Shown here: piece after piece, positions 1 through 12,805 of the stretch
Numbering within the stretch: the first letter of the stretch is position 1
Layout of the letters: every line of letters begins with the position of its first letter
Assembly: GCF_001039355.2 (NCBI RefSeq)
Contig: NW_019775670.1
Span: forward strand, 186,001-250,000
DNA from: Lingula anatina
Lineage: Eukaryota > Brachiopoda > Lingulata > Lingulida > Lingulidae
Direction: 5' to 3'
DNA length: 64,000 nucleotides
Program-made: the position numbers and the translations under genes
Notes under the pieces: generated by a model
Database searches by the model: none
What the model was told of the DNA's origin: nothing
What the model saw: only the letters and a program-made list of their open reading frames with translations

Positions 1-2580
1 ATTCAGACTTCGCTAATAAGTGATATGTCTTTTTGTTTCTCTATAAGAGCTTTTTAGTGGGTGTAGGCCTATGTGAGTGCGAATTTGCTTGCTTATCTAT
101 ACTGTTGTAATGGACTAAGCACAGTGCAGCTTTACGTTGAAAATTAAAACACCAATCATGTATGAAGTATTTTGCATGCTTTAAATTTTACAACTTTTAA
201 GTTTTAAAAGATTTTGCCTCTATAGGTTGGAACGGAAACTAGCTACACCGCTGTCAACACCGTTGGGATGGCAATTTATAACCCATGCGTTCATATCTAC
301 GTTTCACCGCTTAAGTTGTTATGCCATAAGCAATTTGTGGTCTGTTCTTATTCCGTTAACGAAGCTTGTTTAAAGAGGCACTTTTCAGGATTTCATGGAA
401 ACGTGGCCTTGGCTAGTGAGTTATTATCACAAAGATAACAATACTTGAAATTCCCTTTGGAAACTTCTGAGAAAATATGGAACGGAATGACGGTGTTATA
501 GCAATATAATGTTAAAACTGATCTTTTAAGAGGAAAAAACAACAACAAATAACTTGTAGTCTATCACCCTTCTCAACCCCATGAAATGCATAAAAGGATA
601 GAGTGTTTATTCCGAACGCATGGTATTTAGATGCGACACTGGATTTAAAAGGTTAATTTGTATCCAGGTGTTTTCACGAAATTCCTTTAAACGAACCGTT
701 ACGAATCTTCATTAATTTTTAAAGGGATAAGATGTCTGTGATGAAAATGAAATGAAATTGGTTCCATAAAAGGCGCCTCAAAGTGCACACATGGACTGTT
801 AAATAAACATCAACATCTATTCTTATTAAATCATCATTATCTTTTAAAAATTAAAACCAAAATTTTCCATCCTTGCAACTCGATTCCAGTGCAAGCAAGA
901 TTAGATGTTTTAAGCTGTTCTTGTTGAACTGCTATTGAGATTGTGTTGAAGTACGAGAAAACATGGAAGGAAGAAAAAGAATTAGGAGAAGGAGTTCTAT
1001 ATTTAAACGTTGTGTGTTGCTTTGTAAACACTGCCCAGCAAGAAGCCGGCAATTTTTTTTCTAATTGGTAAACGAAGGTTTAATGTTTGCTAGGATAATA
1101 GAATTTTGACAAAACAACAGAGAATTGTGATTGGGGATAGCTGTCAATCATGAATCAATTTAAGCCGGAGAGATTGCAAATAATCACATCAAACTGACGA
1201 AGGAGATTTTTTCGGCAAAACAAACTGTTTGGCACTTTTCAGAAATCACTTCTTCCTTGTGCTTGCACTCTTAATTTTGAATTGCAGTTGAAAAAACACC
1301 TTTCATAAGTCATTGAAATCCCGTGTACCTGGTTAAAACCTGTTTAAGAGTCACACCACATCTGCGCCAAGGATCAACGGCAAGAATATGAAGTATGAAT
1401 TTTGATTGGCGTTGTTATTCAGACGGCTTCTCATGTAGTGAGGTTTTTCATATTTGTGGATAACATTTTCACCGAAACACTTCACTAAGTGCTAAATATA
1501 CATGACCATGCATTTGTCAAAAGTTTAATATATTCAGTCTAGACTTTTTTCACATTGGCAATCTAAAAGGCATATTGGCAAATAAGTAGCGCAAAATACT
1601 CCATGAAACCGACTTTGATCTCATTTTCGATATTTTATTCCAGAATACCCAATGTCGATCTCACCTTATCTAAAAACAAAATTACAGATAAATTTTATCT
1701 CTGTAGATACTATATTCTGTAAATGTAGCGATTTCCTTCGTGTGTTTGTGTCATTGAAGCGGTAACGAAGGTAGTTATTTTCTTGTTAACGCAATAACCT
1801 GAAATGATGAATGACATATAACGATATCATAATATCTATCACAATACTTGTCTTGTTTTGATCCAAAACCTTCACCCCTATGCCTTTGAATCAAACGTTC
1901 GAATAAAACCAGGTTGACTTTTTGACTGAGCAGATACGCATGCATTAACAATTGATAGGATGCAGTTAATTAATTACAGTAGAAAATATGCACCCCCCCC
2001 CCCCAAAAAAAAAAAAAAAAAGGAAACAAACAACAAAATGAGTGTTAGTGACACCCAAATCATGGATTCCATTAGTTTTTGTGCAGACCACCTGGGCTTT
2101 CCATCATGCTTCAAGAGTGTCACCGTTGTAATGGAATGTATGGGGATCTGTTGATTGCTTTTCACTGCGAAATGACTCGAATGTGTTCATCGTTAACATC
2201 AAAGGGTTGTCAGCCAGTGGAGAATTAAAAGTCCCCTATACTATTTATGCGGCTGTAATGCAAAACATGTGAATCCATTGTGTTCAGTGTTTGCAGGGGG
2301 GCATGGGTGTTAACAGGTGCGACTTTTGCCTGTTGACATTCCAGGACAGCGGCTGACCCTGGTTATGGAGAAGAGGGGGTATTGCGGACAACAGATTGGC
2401 TCGCCATTTGTTGCACCCCACCCCCTGCTGTCTAAATTACCCTCTGCTACCATAGGGGCCCAAAGAAAAGTTTCCAAAATCAAAGAAGATTTTATATTTT
2501 TGTAAGAGACAACGAGCGGACCCCGTGTTAAAGAGCATCCTCATTTTTTTTATTGAATGTGGGCCTTTTTCTCTAGATGG
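1..2580. other. Intergenic, no gene recognised
   Basis: No open frame looks like a protein family. The only clear structure is a run of about 14 C followed by 18 A at 1991-2021. The missing first exons of the receptor cyclase (signal peptide, GPGC segment) were looked for and not found. Confidence 0.6.
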
Positions 2581-2676
2581 CAAGATGTGGACTTCTTTTG
2601 TTTACTGAAGAGCTTGCTCTACAGCATTCTTTTGTCTGGAGAGCAAGCTCTTCAGGAAAAAAAAGTCCACATCTTG
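2581..2676. repeat. Near-perfect inverted repeat (hairpin)
   Basis: Arms 2581-2620 and 2640-2676 pair through 16 bp next to the loop (agagcaagctcttcag) and 12 bp at the base (gtccacatcttg), with an unequal A-rich middle and a 19-nt loop. The form fits a small fold-back repeat or an RNA hairpin. Confidence 0.75.
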
Positions 2677-3050
2677 TTATATAGCTGCAAAGAAGGCCGG
2701 TGTGACGTGACGTCCCCCATGATGGAGAGTCCGCTTCCCATTCCTTTGTACAGGTAAAGTATAGATTTTGACCCACTTGGGTCAGGCTAACCCTAACAAT
2801 TATAACTAAATGGAGGAGGGACTTTCAGTTACACAGACCCTCAGTCTTGTACACCGGTGCCTCAGTACCGATATCTACGTTAACAGTGATCAACCCAGTA
2901 AATATCACTTGGACTTCATCATTGTATATCTGGGCAGAAATTATATGAGAATACTAGTATCTAGTGAAATTTTCTATAGCAAAACCAATCTGTGCCTCTC
3001 GTGCTGTTAGACACTTGCTAGGGTTTTAACATAATCATTATTATCCGATA

Positions 3051-3218
3051 ATGCTTTATGTCGGTGACTCGCAAATCTACATTACATGTAGCAGACCAGA
3101 AGTAGCATCAGAAGGTATTGAGGCATGTGCAAACGATCTTCGAGAGCGACTGAGCTCATATTCACTCGTCTTTAATGACGAAAAGACAGCTGTTTTTCTC
3201 CCTCTTCTCTACAGATAA
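3051..3218 (+). pseudogene. Fragment of non-LTR retrotransposon reverse transcriptase
   Basis: Fifty-five codons after an upstream stop: MLYVGDSQIYITCSRPEVAS, then IEACANDLRERL and LVFNDEKTAVFLP. This matches the catalytic-loop region of CR1/L2/Jockey-type enzymes (YADDTQLY ... LN..KTE.LL). The catalytic YADD is altered to YVGD and the rest of the enzyme is absent, so it is a dead remnant. Confidence 0.7.
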
Positions 3219-4500
3219 ACGAGAACGAGAAAGCCCAAAGGTCGGAGATTTCAACATAAGACCATTGCAAATTGTAAAAAAAAACATATGAGGTTTTTTC
3301 AAAGAAATGAATGACTCCTCTTACCGAATTGTAAGAAAGTCTTATTTTGGTCCACACTTTGTGTATAAAATGAATGTTCACGCTTGCTTGTATTTTGCTA
3401 TTGTCTTTTCGTAAACATCCAACTACTGTGGAAGGCCTCTGACAATGTTCCATGAATACCTGACTTTCTTTTCCCCTCATTATATATACGTTCAGAAATG
3501 TTTCTTTATCCATATTTTTGTCAAATCAAAACTAATACTGGTAGATGTGCTTCTGATTGTAGACTTCTAAACGCGGACAATAACTGTTCGTATAGGCTTT
3601 TTGGGCTAAAATTCCACCCAACACCCTTTCGTTGAAGACTGAGAGTTGATCCTTTGTCTCTTCTAAAAATGAGATGGCTCAGTCGTTTCTTTGGTTAAAA
3701 TAATTGATTGATTTAATTAGGAAATGCGATCTTGCATGTATTTTTTGCAGGATTCCATTTTGTTATTTTCACTTATCTTGACTAATAAAAATTGACAAAT
3801 TAGATTCCAGATCCAATAAGCTTAGACTGTATCATTTTTATACTGGAGTATGAGACGTTTGTCCATAAATCTAATCACGCCAGGGAATGTTCTACGTTAA
3901 TGCTGCGAAATTTGCAAGTGCTTGATGGCGTGCAAGTGTGAGATTGTTGGTAATAACATGTACCCGTGTTGTCTGTTTCTCTTCTTCCTTCTTTTCTTTT
4001 TTTTTTCCTTTTTTCGAGAGCAAACGTTATGTGCCTCTTCCAGGACCACAGATGGATTTTTCACTAGATATTCCCAGATGTGGGAATTCCCTCTGGTTAA
4101 ATTGACGGTAGTTCTCAGCAGTGTCGAGTCAGAGAAAAAGTTCACATGATATAATAGGCGGCCCTGGTAACAGGTAATTTGTCGCTATGTCTGTTTTGTG
4201 TGACATGAATGTTTGTGTTAAGAAGAGGAGAGAGGACTCTCCCTTTCTAACGCCTCTCGGCCAGCCATAGTGGTATGAGAAGGAGTATATAGGTGATGCC
4301 TCACAGACTTATCGCGTGGAAACTATTAACTCCACCAACCCCCTTAATTCATTCTGACGCTTACCTCATTATTTGGTTAGCCGAAGTTAGTCGAACAGCT
4401 GAGAACTGGGGTTGACCAACAGTGATCAACATTTTTAATCGCCTGGAAGAAACGTGAGAACTGTGAGCGAATTCTTCTCGTAATACGGAAGTGTGTAAGG

Positions 4501-4652
4501 GCCACAACACCATACAAACGTCACAACACCACACACGAGTCACAACACCATACAAACGTCACAGCACCACACACGAAAGTCACAACACCAAACAAACTCA
4601 CAACACCAAAAGAAGTCACAACACCACACGAAAGTCACAACACCAAACAACC
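4501..4652. repeat. Left subterminal array, about 19-nt units
   Basis: Seven exact CACAACACC cores and one variant (CACAGCACC), spaced about 17-20 nt, with variable spacers such as atacaaacgt and acacgaaagt. Confidence 0.85.
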
Positions 4653-5396
4653 AGGGAGTGCTTTAAACACAGAGGCTGAGTAGCATGTAATGATGTTTGC
4701 ACTAGGTGACCACTCAAACTTGACCCACTTTGGTGGCCATTAAAACATATTCAATCAATTGTCAAGCCTACACATTAAGAGCAGAGGCAGTCCCAACCCT
4801 TCAAGATGTAAATTTTGTGTCTTATTTGTTACACAATAAAGTTTAATTAAGATTTCAGATTCAGCTGTGCGAGTGGTGGGGTACAGCGTTTATAAAAAAA
4901 AAGCTTACCAATAATGTAAGGTACGGTCCTTGTAGAAATAATATGGTAACGTAGAACAAATTAAGACTCCAGCGTCATTTTCTGAATCTATTCGTAAACA
5001 TCAATCAATCCCAGCTACATTTGAGGATCGCCAATTATTTTGAAACCATGTTTTTCTCAAAGTTCTTGCGAAAAACGCCGGTTATGTGATATTCAAGCAA
5101 TAATCTCAACTACAGAAGTTGTGAACTATAAACATGACTTAAACGATTTAACATTCAGTACGTGTGACTTCTGGATGTTATTTGGCTGCTTGGCATGGTT
5201 GTCTATCCTGCTTCTGTAAAAAAACCTTAGACGATCTGAATAAAATTAAAAATATACTGTTTTCTCTAGAAGGGCTGGAATTGCCACTGCTCTTTAATTT
5301 GCAACCTTATTCTTTAATGACCACTGAAGTCGGTCAAGTTGGGACGGACACTTGGTGCAAACATAATACATATGTTTCTCAGGTTTGCTCCAAATG

Positions 5397-5568
5397 TTGT
5401 GAGTTTTGCGTGTGGTGTTGTGAGTACAGTGTTTGGTGTTGTGAGTTTTGTGTGGTCTTGTGAGCTCGTTTGGTGTTGTGCGTTCAGTGTGTGGTGTTGT
5501 GAGCTCGGTTGGTATTGTGGGTTTTGTGTGTGGTGCTGTGGCGTGTGTGTGGTGTTGTGACCCTTACA
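5397..5568. repeat. Right subterminal array, inverse of the left
   Basis: Five exact GGTGTTGTG cores and three variants at about 20-nt spacing, the reverse complement of the unit at 4501-4652. Confidence 0.85.
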
Positions 5569-6375
5569 CGCTTCCGTAATCTTCGCTTTTGCAAGTAGCC
5601 TTTGTGTATCAATAATGGGCCGGTCTTTCTTGTGACCCGACAGAGGATCGGGCCCTCAAACTCCTGCAAATGGTTGCAGAAAAATATGTTCAGCTTTCAG
5701 GTTTAGAGATATCAGAATACCTAAAGCGTGTCTGTAAACTAGGAGAGACAAATAAGACAAATAGATAATGAACTTACTTCGTTTAGAAGAAGAAAAAAAT
5801 AAAATACAGCCTTGCACAGAAAGACTTTACGCTTGGGATAATTAAGGACTTGGAATTCTACCACTGGTACAAAGAAGGGGAGATGGTGCAACTTTCAAAA
5901 CCAACTTTCAAATGTTGCTTGGGCTACAATAGAAGTAGCTCTCCATAGCGAGGCAATATGTAAAAATCATGAGGACGAGTGAAAATTAGCTTTTTAAAAG
6001 ATGAAGTTTGCAGAGTGCAAAATTCTTAAGATTATTATATATATTATTATAAAATTTTTCAGTTATTTTAAATATAAAGCATACTGTTTTGAAAACCATG
6101 TTGCTTGGCCTATAAATAACTTTTAATAGATATTTTTTTAGAAATTACAGATTCAAAGCAGTCAAAGCTAGTTCTTATAACGAGGCTCAGGTTGTTTTGT
6201 TCCTGTGCTGGTCAGAGTTGAGTATCCTGTGCAACAAATCTGATCAGAATGACTGGCCGCGTGTACATCTATCCCCCAGGCCCTGGCGTTTGCAAGTGGT
6301 CTCGCTATAATCCAATTCTCGTTTAACGTCATCTGCTGCACACTGGCCCAAAATTTTGTACCTCGGTTGGCCCTG

Positions 6376-7031
6376 CCCTCTACCATGATTGCTTTTCACC
6401 AGGTATTCACAGATATGTCTTTGGATAAATTCACGGTTATTCCCTGTGGCCCTGTAATAAAATCTCAAGGATGATTACATAGCTGGTAATTGTTTGCATA
6501 ACTATTCAGGCACTGCCACTTAACAAGTATCCCTGACAGCAATCATGACAGTTAATTGCTCTTCTCTGATAACAAAAATATCCCCTTATGAGTAGCTTGT
6601 TACTTCAGGGTATTCCTTCAGCAGTTCCAGCAGACAGGCAAGACAAGACAAGCTGCGTAACGAGCGTTAATCACATCGGCGCGAACCCCAGCTCCCACTG
6701 AGCTCCTCTAGAGCGGGTGCAATGCCATCTGCACGCGTACAGATTTAATTGCTTCCATATAGCCAAAAGTTACAGGGTCGCCTCTTTATAATAACAGGGT
6801 AGGTTGGCCCCTATTGCAACTGAAATTTTGCCCAGTAGATCTGAAGTGTGATAATGCCTCGTCTTGTTTTTCTAAATGTGGATGTGGCATGTTGGGTGCG
6901 CGCAGGAAGTTTGTCTTGTGGTGACCCTATCCTCTACTAGGGCCGCAGTTATTAGAGAATAACCGTGAATTAAATCAAAGACATTTCTCTGAATATCCAG
7001 TAAGAAATCAATCTGTGGCCCTGGTAGAGGG
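6376..7031. repeat. Inverted duplication flanking 490 bp
   Basis: The reverse complement of 6376-6452 resembles 6938-7031: both contain gaataaccgtgaatt, then caaagacat, gaata and ggtagaggg in the same order. The spacer has no recognised gene. The right arm runs into the Tc1-like relic. Confidence 0.6.
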
Positions 7032-7660
7032 TACAGTGGCCCAAGTAATGTCTATAAGACGGCATTGCACAAATCAACACGTTCGACCAGGCATCAGTAC
7101 TGGTCGTTCCTCTTCCAGGGGAAGAGTAAGCAACATGCTTCAGAATGGCGATCTCAGGTCAAGTGGAACTCCTAGGAAATCAGCTTTGACCAAACAAAAG
7201 TAGAATTGTCGCTTAAGAAGGCCTGTCAAGTCCATTGCCACCAACTCTTTCATTGGGGACATGTCTGGTTTTCTGATGGATTGAGATTTCCTTTCAGCGT
7301 GTTGATGCCAGATTCTGTGTATAATGTCAGGTTCATGTAGCGTTTGCTGCAGACTTGTGGCTTAGTCTTTATTTTTATGGAACTAACATGATATTGCAGT
7401 AAAAGGTGAAAATGGATGTTTGCAGCTACACGTAGATTCTGATGACAGAAATGGTATTATATTGCACATCCCCTTTTGGACATAACTTGTTCAACAGATT
7501 ACATGACAATGTTCCAACTCATCGTGTGCCCACAAGGCAACATTTTTTTCAATAAGCAGGGAGTTGAACATCTTGACTGACCCGTATATTCACCTTATAT
7601 GAATCCCCATGAACACTGTTGGGATACACTAGACCGGGTTGTGGGGTTGTAAGGAGAGGG
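6938..7660 (+). pseudogene. Tc1/mariner-like transposase relic
   Basis: Translated in shifting frames, the 3' part reads DNVPTHR and then PVYSPYMNPHEHCWDTLDR, the DDE-domain pattern of Tc1 transposases (DNA..H ... P..SPDLNPIEH.WD.L.R). The 5' part has RPGISTGRSSSRGRVSNML and RLRRPVKSI, resembling the HTH and RRP segments. Stops and frameshifts are frequent, so it is inactive. Confidence 0.7.
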
Positions 7661-9566
7661 TCTAGGTGACCACAATGGCTTGGTCTTGCCCAGAAAGGGC
7701 CATTAAACTGGTCAGTCAGTCAGTCAGTTCCCAGAAAAGTAAAAACATTCATCTAGTTTCGCGGAACCTAAACTGGATCATAAATCTGTGCTGGGATTCT
7801 TCTTAAAATTTTGTATCAACCTACACTTCCATGGAAACGACAGTTGGTTTTCTTGGCGATCATATACTAAATGTCAATTGATCAACAGTTATGAATCCAA
7901 ACGGAAAAATTTAACAAATATACTGCAACATGGACGAAGAAATGGAATAATATTAAATCATTAATGTGTGGTTGAATGGTTCTTTTAATCTTACTTTGTC
8001 CTTGTTGAAATCACATTTTTTAAAATAAATTCTAAAATATTCCATCATTTTAGCAAGATTGCACGGAACCAGTAGCTTATGCATGAATGTTGTTTAGTCT
8101 CTTGGACTCAAGAGCAATATGTTTATTATTGGTATACACTGTATAGGTAAACAGATGAAACAAAAACAAAGTTATTTTATTGGAATCATTTCCAAGTAGG
8201 TGTAGGGCTTTACGCGGAAACTTAATATCTGCGAATTACGTACATGTATGAAAGGCGTCGGTTAAAATGCATATTTCAAGATTTTATGTGGAAATTAACT
8301 AAATTCAACGGTCTTTTCAGCTTCCGTTTCACAATAAAGCATGTGCTCTTAGTCCAACACTTCATTATTTTTGTACATAACACTATGCGGCAAATTTGAA
8401 TACTTTAAACCTGTCGCACTGTTAAACACTTATTAGAACATATGCATTATACAAATAATGGTAATATATACATTCTTGATGATTCTAGTAGCCAGCAGGT
8501 AGAAGGAACTCCCGCCTTGTTGACCTCTGCATAGAGATCACTATTAACTGATTGTGATATTTAATTTACTGAACCGTTAGGGAGAAGCCTTTTAAATTTC
8601 TATGAATTTCCCCAGGTAAAAAGATAAAAGTAAAAAAAAAGATTGATACAAGTAATGGCAGTAGAAAACATCCAGAGATTGAATTCATCAATCGATTGAA
8701 TAAAGTGGAAATGTGACCCTGTATTCAACCCCAGAATGATATTATTATCGCAAATTTAAGTTAATAAGTTTATCCTAAATGATTTATTGAGGTATGCGTT
8801 TATCAGGCACGGCGTCTGCAATCGTATAACTTAAAGAGGAAACGTATCAAGCTCCCAGGCTATCAGAATGTAACGAATTTCACAGAGACCGAAATTAATT
8901 TTCTGAAATTGCTTAAAACGCATTTCACATTATGTTTCATTATTTTGTGCGTGCCGGCTTTCACACTTTAACTCTTTGGAATTCATGTGTGACATAACAT
9001 CTAGCCAGCAGAGTGTACGTTTCTTATGGTTCATTTTGGAGAAACTGAAAAACATATTGCCTTTGACGATCTGAGATTATCGATGTCATGAAATACAATT
9101 CTGAATTTACTATATCCACAACTGTGTTTACAACGGTTTAACAAAAACCGTTTCAGTTCTGGCTTTAACACGATGTTTGATTACAACTGCTGGCTTAATG
9201 TCATGCCAACCCTTCCACCGCTGAACAAAGAATATCATTCATTGAGCATTTCATTCAGTAACCGTCCGTTGGTTTCAATGCTGTCATATTTTAATTTAAT
9301 CCATGTTGTCCCCTATTATCAGCTGGTTTATCAGTTTGGTCCGTCATTGTTCGCATGTGAACGTTAGGTCCATTAATATATCTTTGTAATATGATATGAC
9401 TTAGTTTAAATCATCAGAGCAATGTACAATTGAATAAAAGAAATACGTAAACCATTTTAGTCTTATTACTAGTCCTACTAGTGAGTGAAAATGAAGATTC
9501 ATAAGAATCTGATGTTACACATTCCTAGCCTATTATCTTTTTTGCTATCGTACGATGGTAAACTTA
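7661..9566. other. Intergenic, nothing recognised
   Basis: AT-rich sequence without a supported exon. A short GTCA tandem lies near 7710-7726. Confidence 0.5.
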
Positions 9567-9784
9567 GGGTCTGTTCAGAAACAAGTTGATCCGCGGACTA
9601 ACTAAGCCGTTAAGATCAAATATGACGAGACCCACTTGAAAGCATGCCAAGATATAATTGCTCTGCCCATGCAGGAAGGGCGGGCGTTGGAAGCGGGGAA
9701 TCCATTGTCAAATGCGAGCCTTATTTGATCATAATAGTCCGCAAATCAGTTAGTCCGTGGATCAACTTGGCTCTGAACAACCCC
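9567..9784. mobile_element. MITE of PIF/Harbinger type, 218 bp
   Basis: Terminal inverted repeats of 37 bp (9567-9603 and 9748-9784; 32 of 37 match), starting GGGTCTGTTCAGA and GGGGTTGTTCAGA. Both sides are flanked by TTA (9564-9566 and 9785-9787), the 3-bp target duplication typical of PIF/Harbinger. Non-coding. Confidence 0.85.
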
Positions 9785-10013
9785 TTATTACTGTTTACTA
9801 TATATATATATTACTGCTTACTTTACTGTTTACTTCTTACTATATAGCAGATCTAGAAGACAAGGAGTTTTAAATAGCGCATAAACGCTTCTTCGTGATA
9901 TAGAACAGACAATCTCATATTTTCCGCATAGTGAGCGAACCAAACTGAAGGTAAATGTTTTCCAACAAATTGTTAGAAAATAGTGTTTTTAAATATTGGT
10001 CTTATTCTTTCAG

Positions 10014-10196
10014 TTCTGCACACAAAAAGAAGTCGCAGACAAAGCGCTCTATCCAACATTTGTAAGAACGAAGCCACAGGATTGGGTGATCTCGAGCTCT
10101 GTGACGTCTGTGCTCAAATACTTTAACTGGAAGAAAGTAGCGTTTATCCACAGAGACCAAGCTGCGTTTGCACATATTGCTAAAACAATCGTTCAG
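10014..10196 (+). CDS. Receptor guanylyl cyclase exon a (ligand-binding domain)
   Basis: Opens after a tttcag acceptor, ends CAG|gtgggt, 183 nt, phase 0 to 0. It begins [16 protein letters not shown], the ANF-receptor segment that in relatives follows the GPGC motif, so at least one exon must precede it. Confidence 0.9.
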
Positions 10197-12768
10197 GTGG
10201 GTTGGTTATTTTTGGTAGGTGTATCTTCTTACATCCTCTTTATTCCCATTTTGTGTTTATGTTTTTATAACAGAGGGCTGTACGCAAATGGTTTTACCCA
10301 GAAGATTATATCTACGTGCCTTCATCTCACCCCCACCCCTTCGCAAAATCTTGCATCCGGCAGTGAAATGAGGATAAACATTTAACGGGAATTATCATTC
10401 ACTTGCCAGTATTTAGAAAACTAGAATCAAAATAGCTTTTTCAGATGGGCAAAAACGTCAACTGGTGAATGAGAGTTTATCTAAATCCATACTTTATTAG
10501 GTGCGAAGGAAGATTGAAATAAATATGCCCAATTCAAATTGAAAGATACAATCTGTGGTAAACAAGCAATTATCTGACATTAAAGAAGACCGAAATAAAC
10601 ATTCAAGTCTTGATTCATAGTAGAAAAAGCTGTTTTGAAAATAAACCGGTCTTTGTTTATTAAGTTTGACAGAAAACCAAAATGGGAAATAAAAAAAAGA
10701 AAGATAGAAAGAAAAAACGAAATTTGACAAAAAGTCTCAATCCCTATTGTTTTTTTTTTTTTTACATTTTTTCTGACATTTTCTTATATTTTGCATTACA
10801 GGCATTGCAATACATTGCATACATTTTTAGATTTTTTCGTATCCCCATGCATATATAAGATTTACTTTACCAATATTGGCTGCTAATGATAAACCCAGGT
10901 TTCTATGCATGTAACTTGCTACCCCTTTTTACACCCTTAAGGTTCAATAAATGAAACTTTGGTGAAATCAAAGCATCCCTCTTTTCAAATCATTATTGGG
11001 ATACATGTACCTCTATTTCTAAGGTTTTGAAGAAGAATGATATAAACATCACCATGATCAAGGAATATCACGGCCCAGTGATGAGAGTTGACCCGGGGAG
11101 GTCGAATCCACTAAAAACGGTGATCTACGAAACATATCAGGACACCAGAAGTATGTTGTTTACAACCAGTATTTGTTTATAATTCAATAAAAACGATATT
11201 TCCGCTCTAGGCGCACGTAAATAGCATTTTGAACTTTAGTAAATGTACGCAACTAGTCATATGTTTTTGTGAACATGTGTTATATCATAGACAACTAACG
11301 CCATGCACAATTTTACTGTTCATTTGTTCCGATGAGGAAGAGTTTTTCGGTTATGTTTTAAAATTGGCTCTCAGAGTGCATTCCAGTGCTTTACAATAAA
11401 CTACATGTAATTACGGTAACTAGCGAGTGACTGTAGGGCATCTAACGTTTTTTTTTCTTTTTCTCTCGTGGTGATAGAAAAAATTATATCATATGATGTC
11501 TTAACCAGATGCAGTATTAACGAGTCCAAAATAAGTCGTATAGTTAATATCTTTTTTTTAATTCAAAAGTGAAAGGTTAACGTACGTCAACGTCCTTTAA
11601 GAACTTTTTATCGTAATTTTGAAATACTGGGCTCATTAAATACGTAAGGCCTGAGCAGGATGCCGGTAAATTCTTTTTGATAATACTTAAAATACACCTG
11701 TCACTTTTTATGAAAGGTCTTGATGAGATATCCGCGCTATGCTACATTGTACATGTAAATGTACCGCATTCATGTAGTACACTTACTGCGAACCGTGTAT
11801 TCACACATGCAGAAGACAGCGCTTGAGCCTGATCAGTGTGGTTGTTGAAAAAAATTCAAGAGTTCGGCTGGTCCTCAAAAAATGAGTTTTTGGCCGCACT
11901 ACTAATTCTCTTTATAAAATATTACAACCATCTTTTCATTCGACCCAATGGTGTCTCCACTGATGGAGGGGGAGGGGGTAGTAGTCCCGGTTTGAAGCGT
12001 AGTCAAAACTATACATATAGAAGCTGAAATAACGTGATTATTTATTGATATCTCACATATTTTGGTTGAAATATTAATTAATTGTCTTCTTATTAACTCA
12101 TTACATTTCAGTCTTTGTGATCCTGGGCGACCCCTTTGAATACCACATTTTCATGAATCTTTTACAAGAACAAGGGATTCTAGATTCCGGAGAGTATTTC
12201 GTTGTTGGTGTTTATATTGACGATTTCCAGATTAATGATTCGCAAAAGTTTCTCAAAGGTAAATGGGAACACCCTACAATTCTGATGGTGTACGTTCACT
12301 GAGTTCTAAATTGCTGAAAGTATTACAAATTACATTTCACAAGAGAAAATCCAAAGAATGTACTAGCAAGATTCAAGATAAAATCATTTCAGAACGTTCC
12401 AATTTTTCTTACTGATCTTGAGACATCACAATCAATCCGTGTCTTCCTCTGTTCCAGATATCTACAATGACAAAAACAAACCGGTTGACGAACAAACGAG
12501 GAAGGCATTCCGATCTTTTCTTGGAGTTATCCAGTCCCCACCAGTGTATCCAGACTATAACAACTTCACCACATTAGTGAACGAGTACGCGGAAAAACCT
12601 CCTTTCAACTTCGTCAATATTTTCAAGAACAGAGGAGTGACACTGATCGTGAGTTTACATTTTTTACAGACGTGCTGAACTATATTGAGAAAAATATATT
12701 TTATTTAAAAATGAACACGGTAGTATTTGGTGGTAAATTGTGGCATGAGTGGATATAAGCACATGAGT

Positions 12769-12805
<37 letters not shown>

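Larger units (their letters stand above)
4486..5576. mobile_element. Fold-back-type DNA element with inverted subterminal repeat arrays
   Basis: Both ends carry CGGAAG(T/C)GTGTAAGGG(C/T)CACAAC in inverted orientation (4486 inward and 5576 inward), each directly flanked by TA. Inside each end lies an array of a 19-20-nt unit: on the left CACAACACC repeated about 8 times, on the right the complement GGTGTTGTG about 8 times. The 740-bp centre encodes nothing recognisable. TA flanks suggest Tc1/mariner-type mobilisation; the repeated arms resemble transposase-binding subterminal repeats. Confidence 0.75.

Noticed and set aside
226-438. Open stretch of about 70 codons after a ctatag acceptor-like site
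   Set aside because: Considered as a missing N-terminal receptor exon, but it lacks the ANF-receptor pattern and runs into a stop without a donor.
3172-3513. Minus-strand open frame of 113 codons
   Set aside because: No family resemblance, and it overlaps the end of the reverse-transcriptase fragment on the other strand.
4501-5568. CRISPR-like spaced repeats
   Set aside because: Units of 19-20 nt are degenerate, have no unique 30-nt spacers and occur in mirrored arrays; they belong to an animal DNA element.
9173-9367. Open frame of 64 codons just upstream of the receptor
   Set aside because: No signal peptide, no ANF-receptor motif and no donor in frame.
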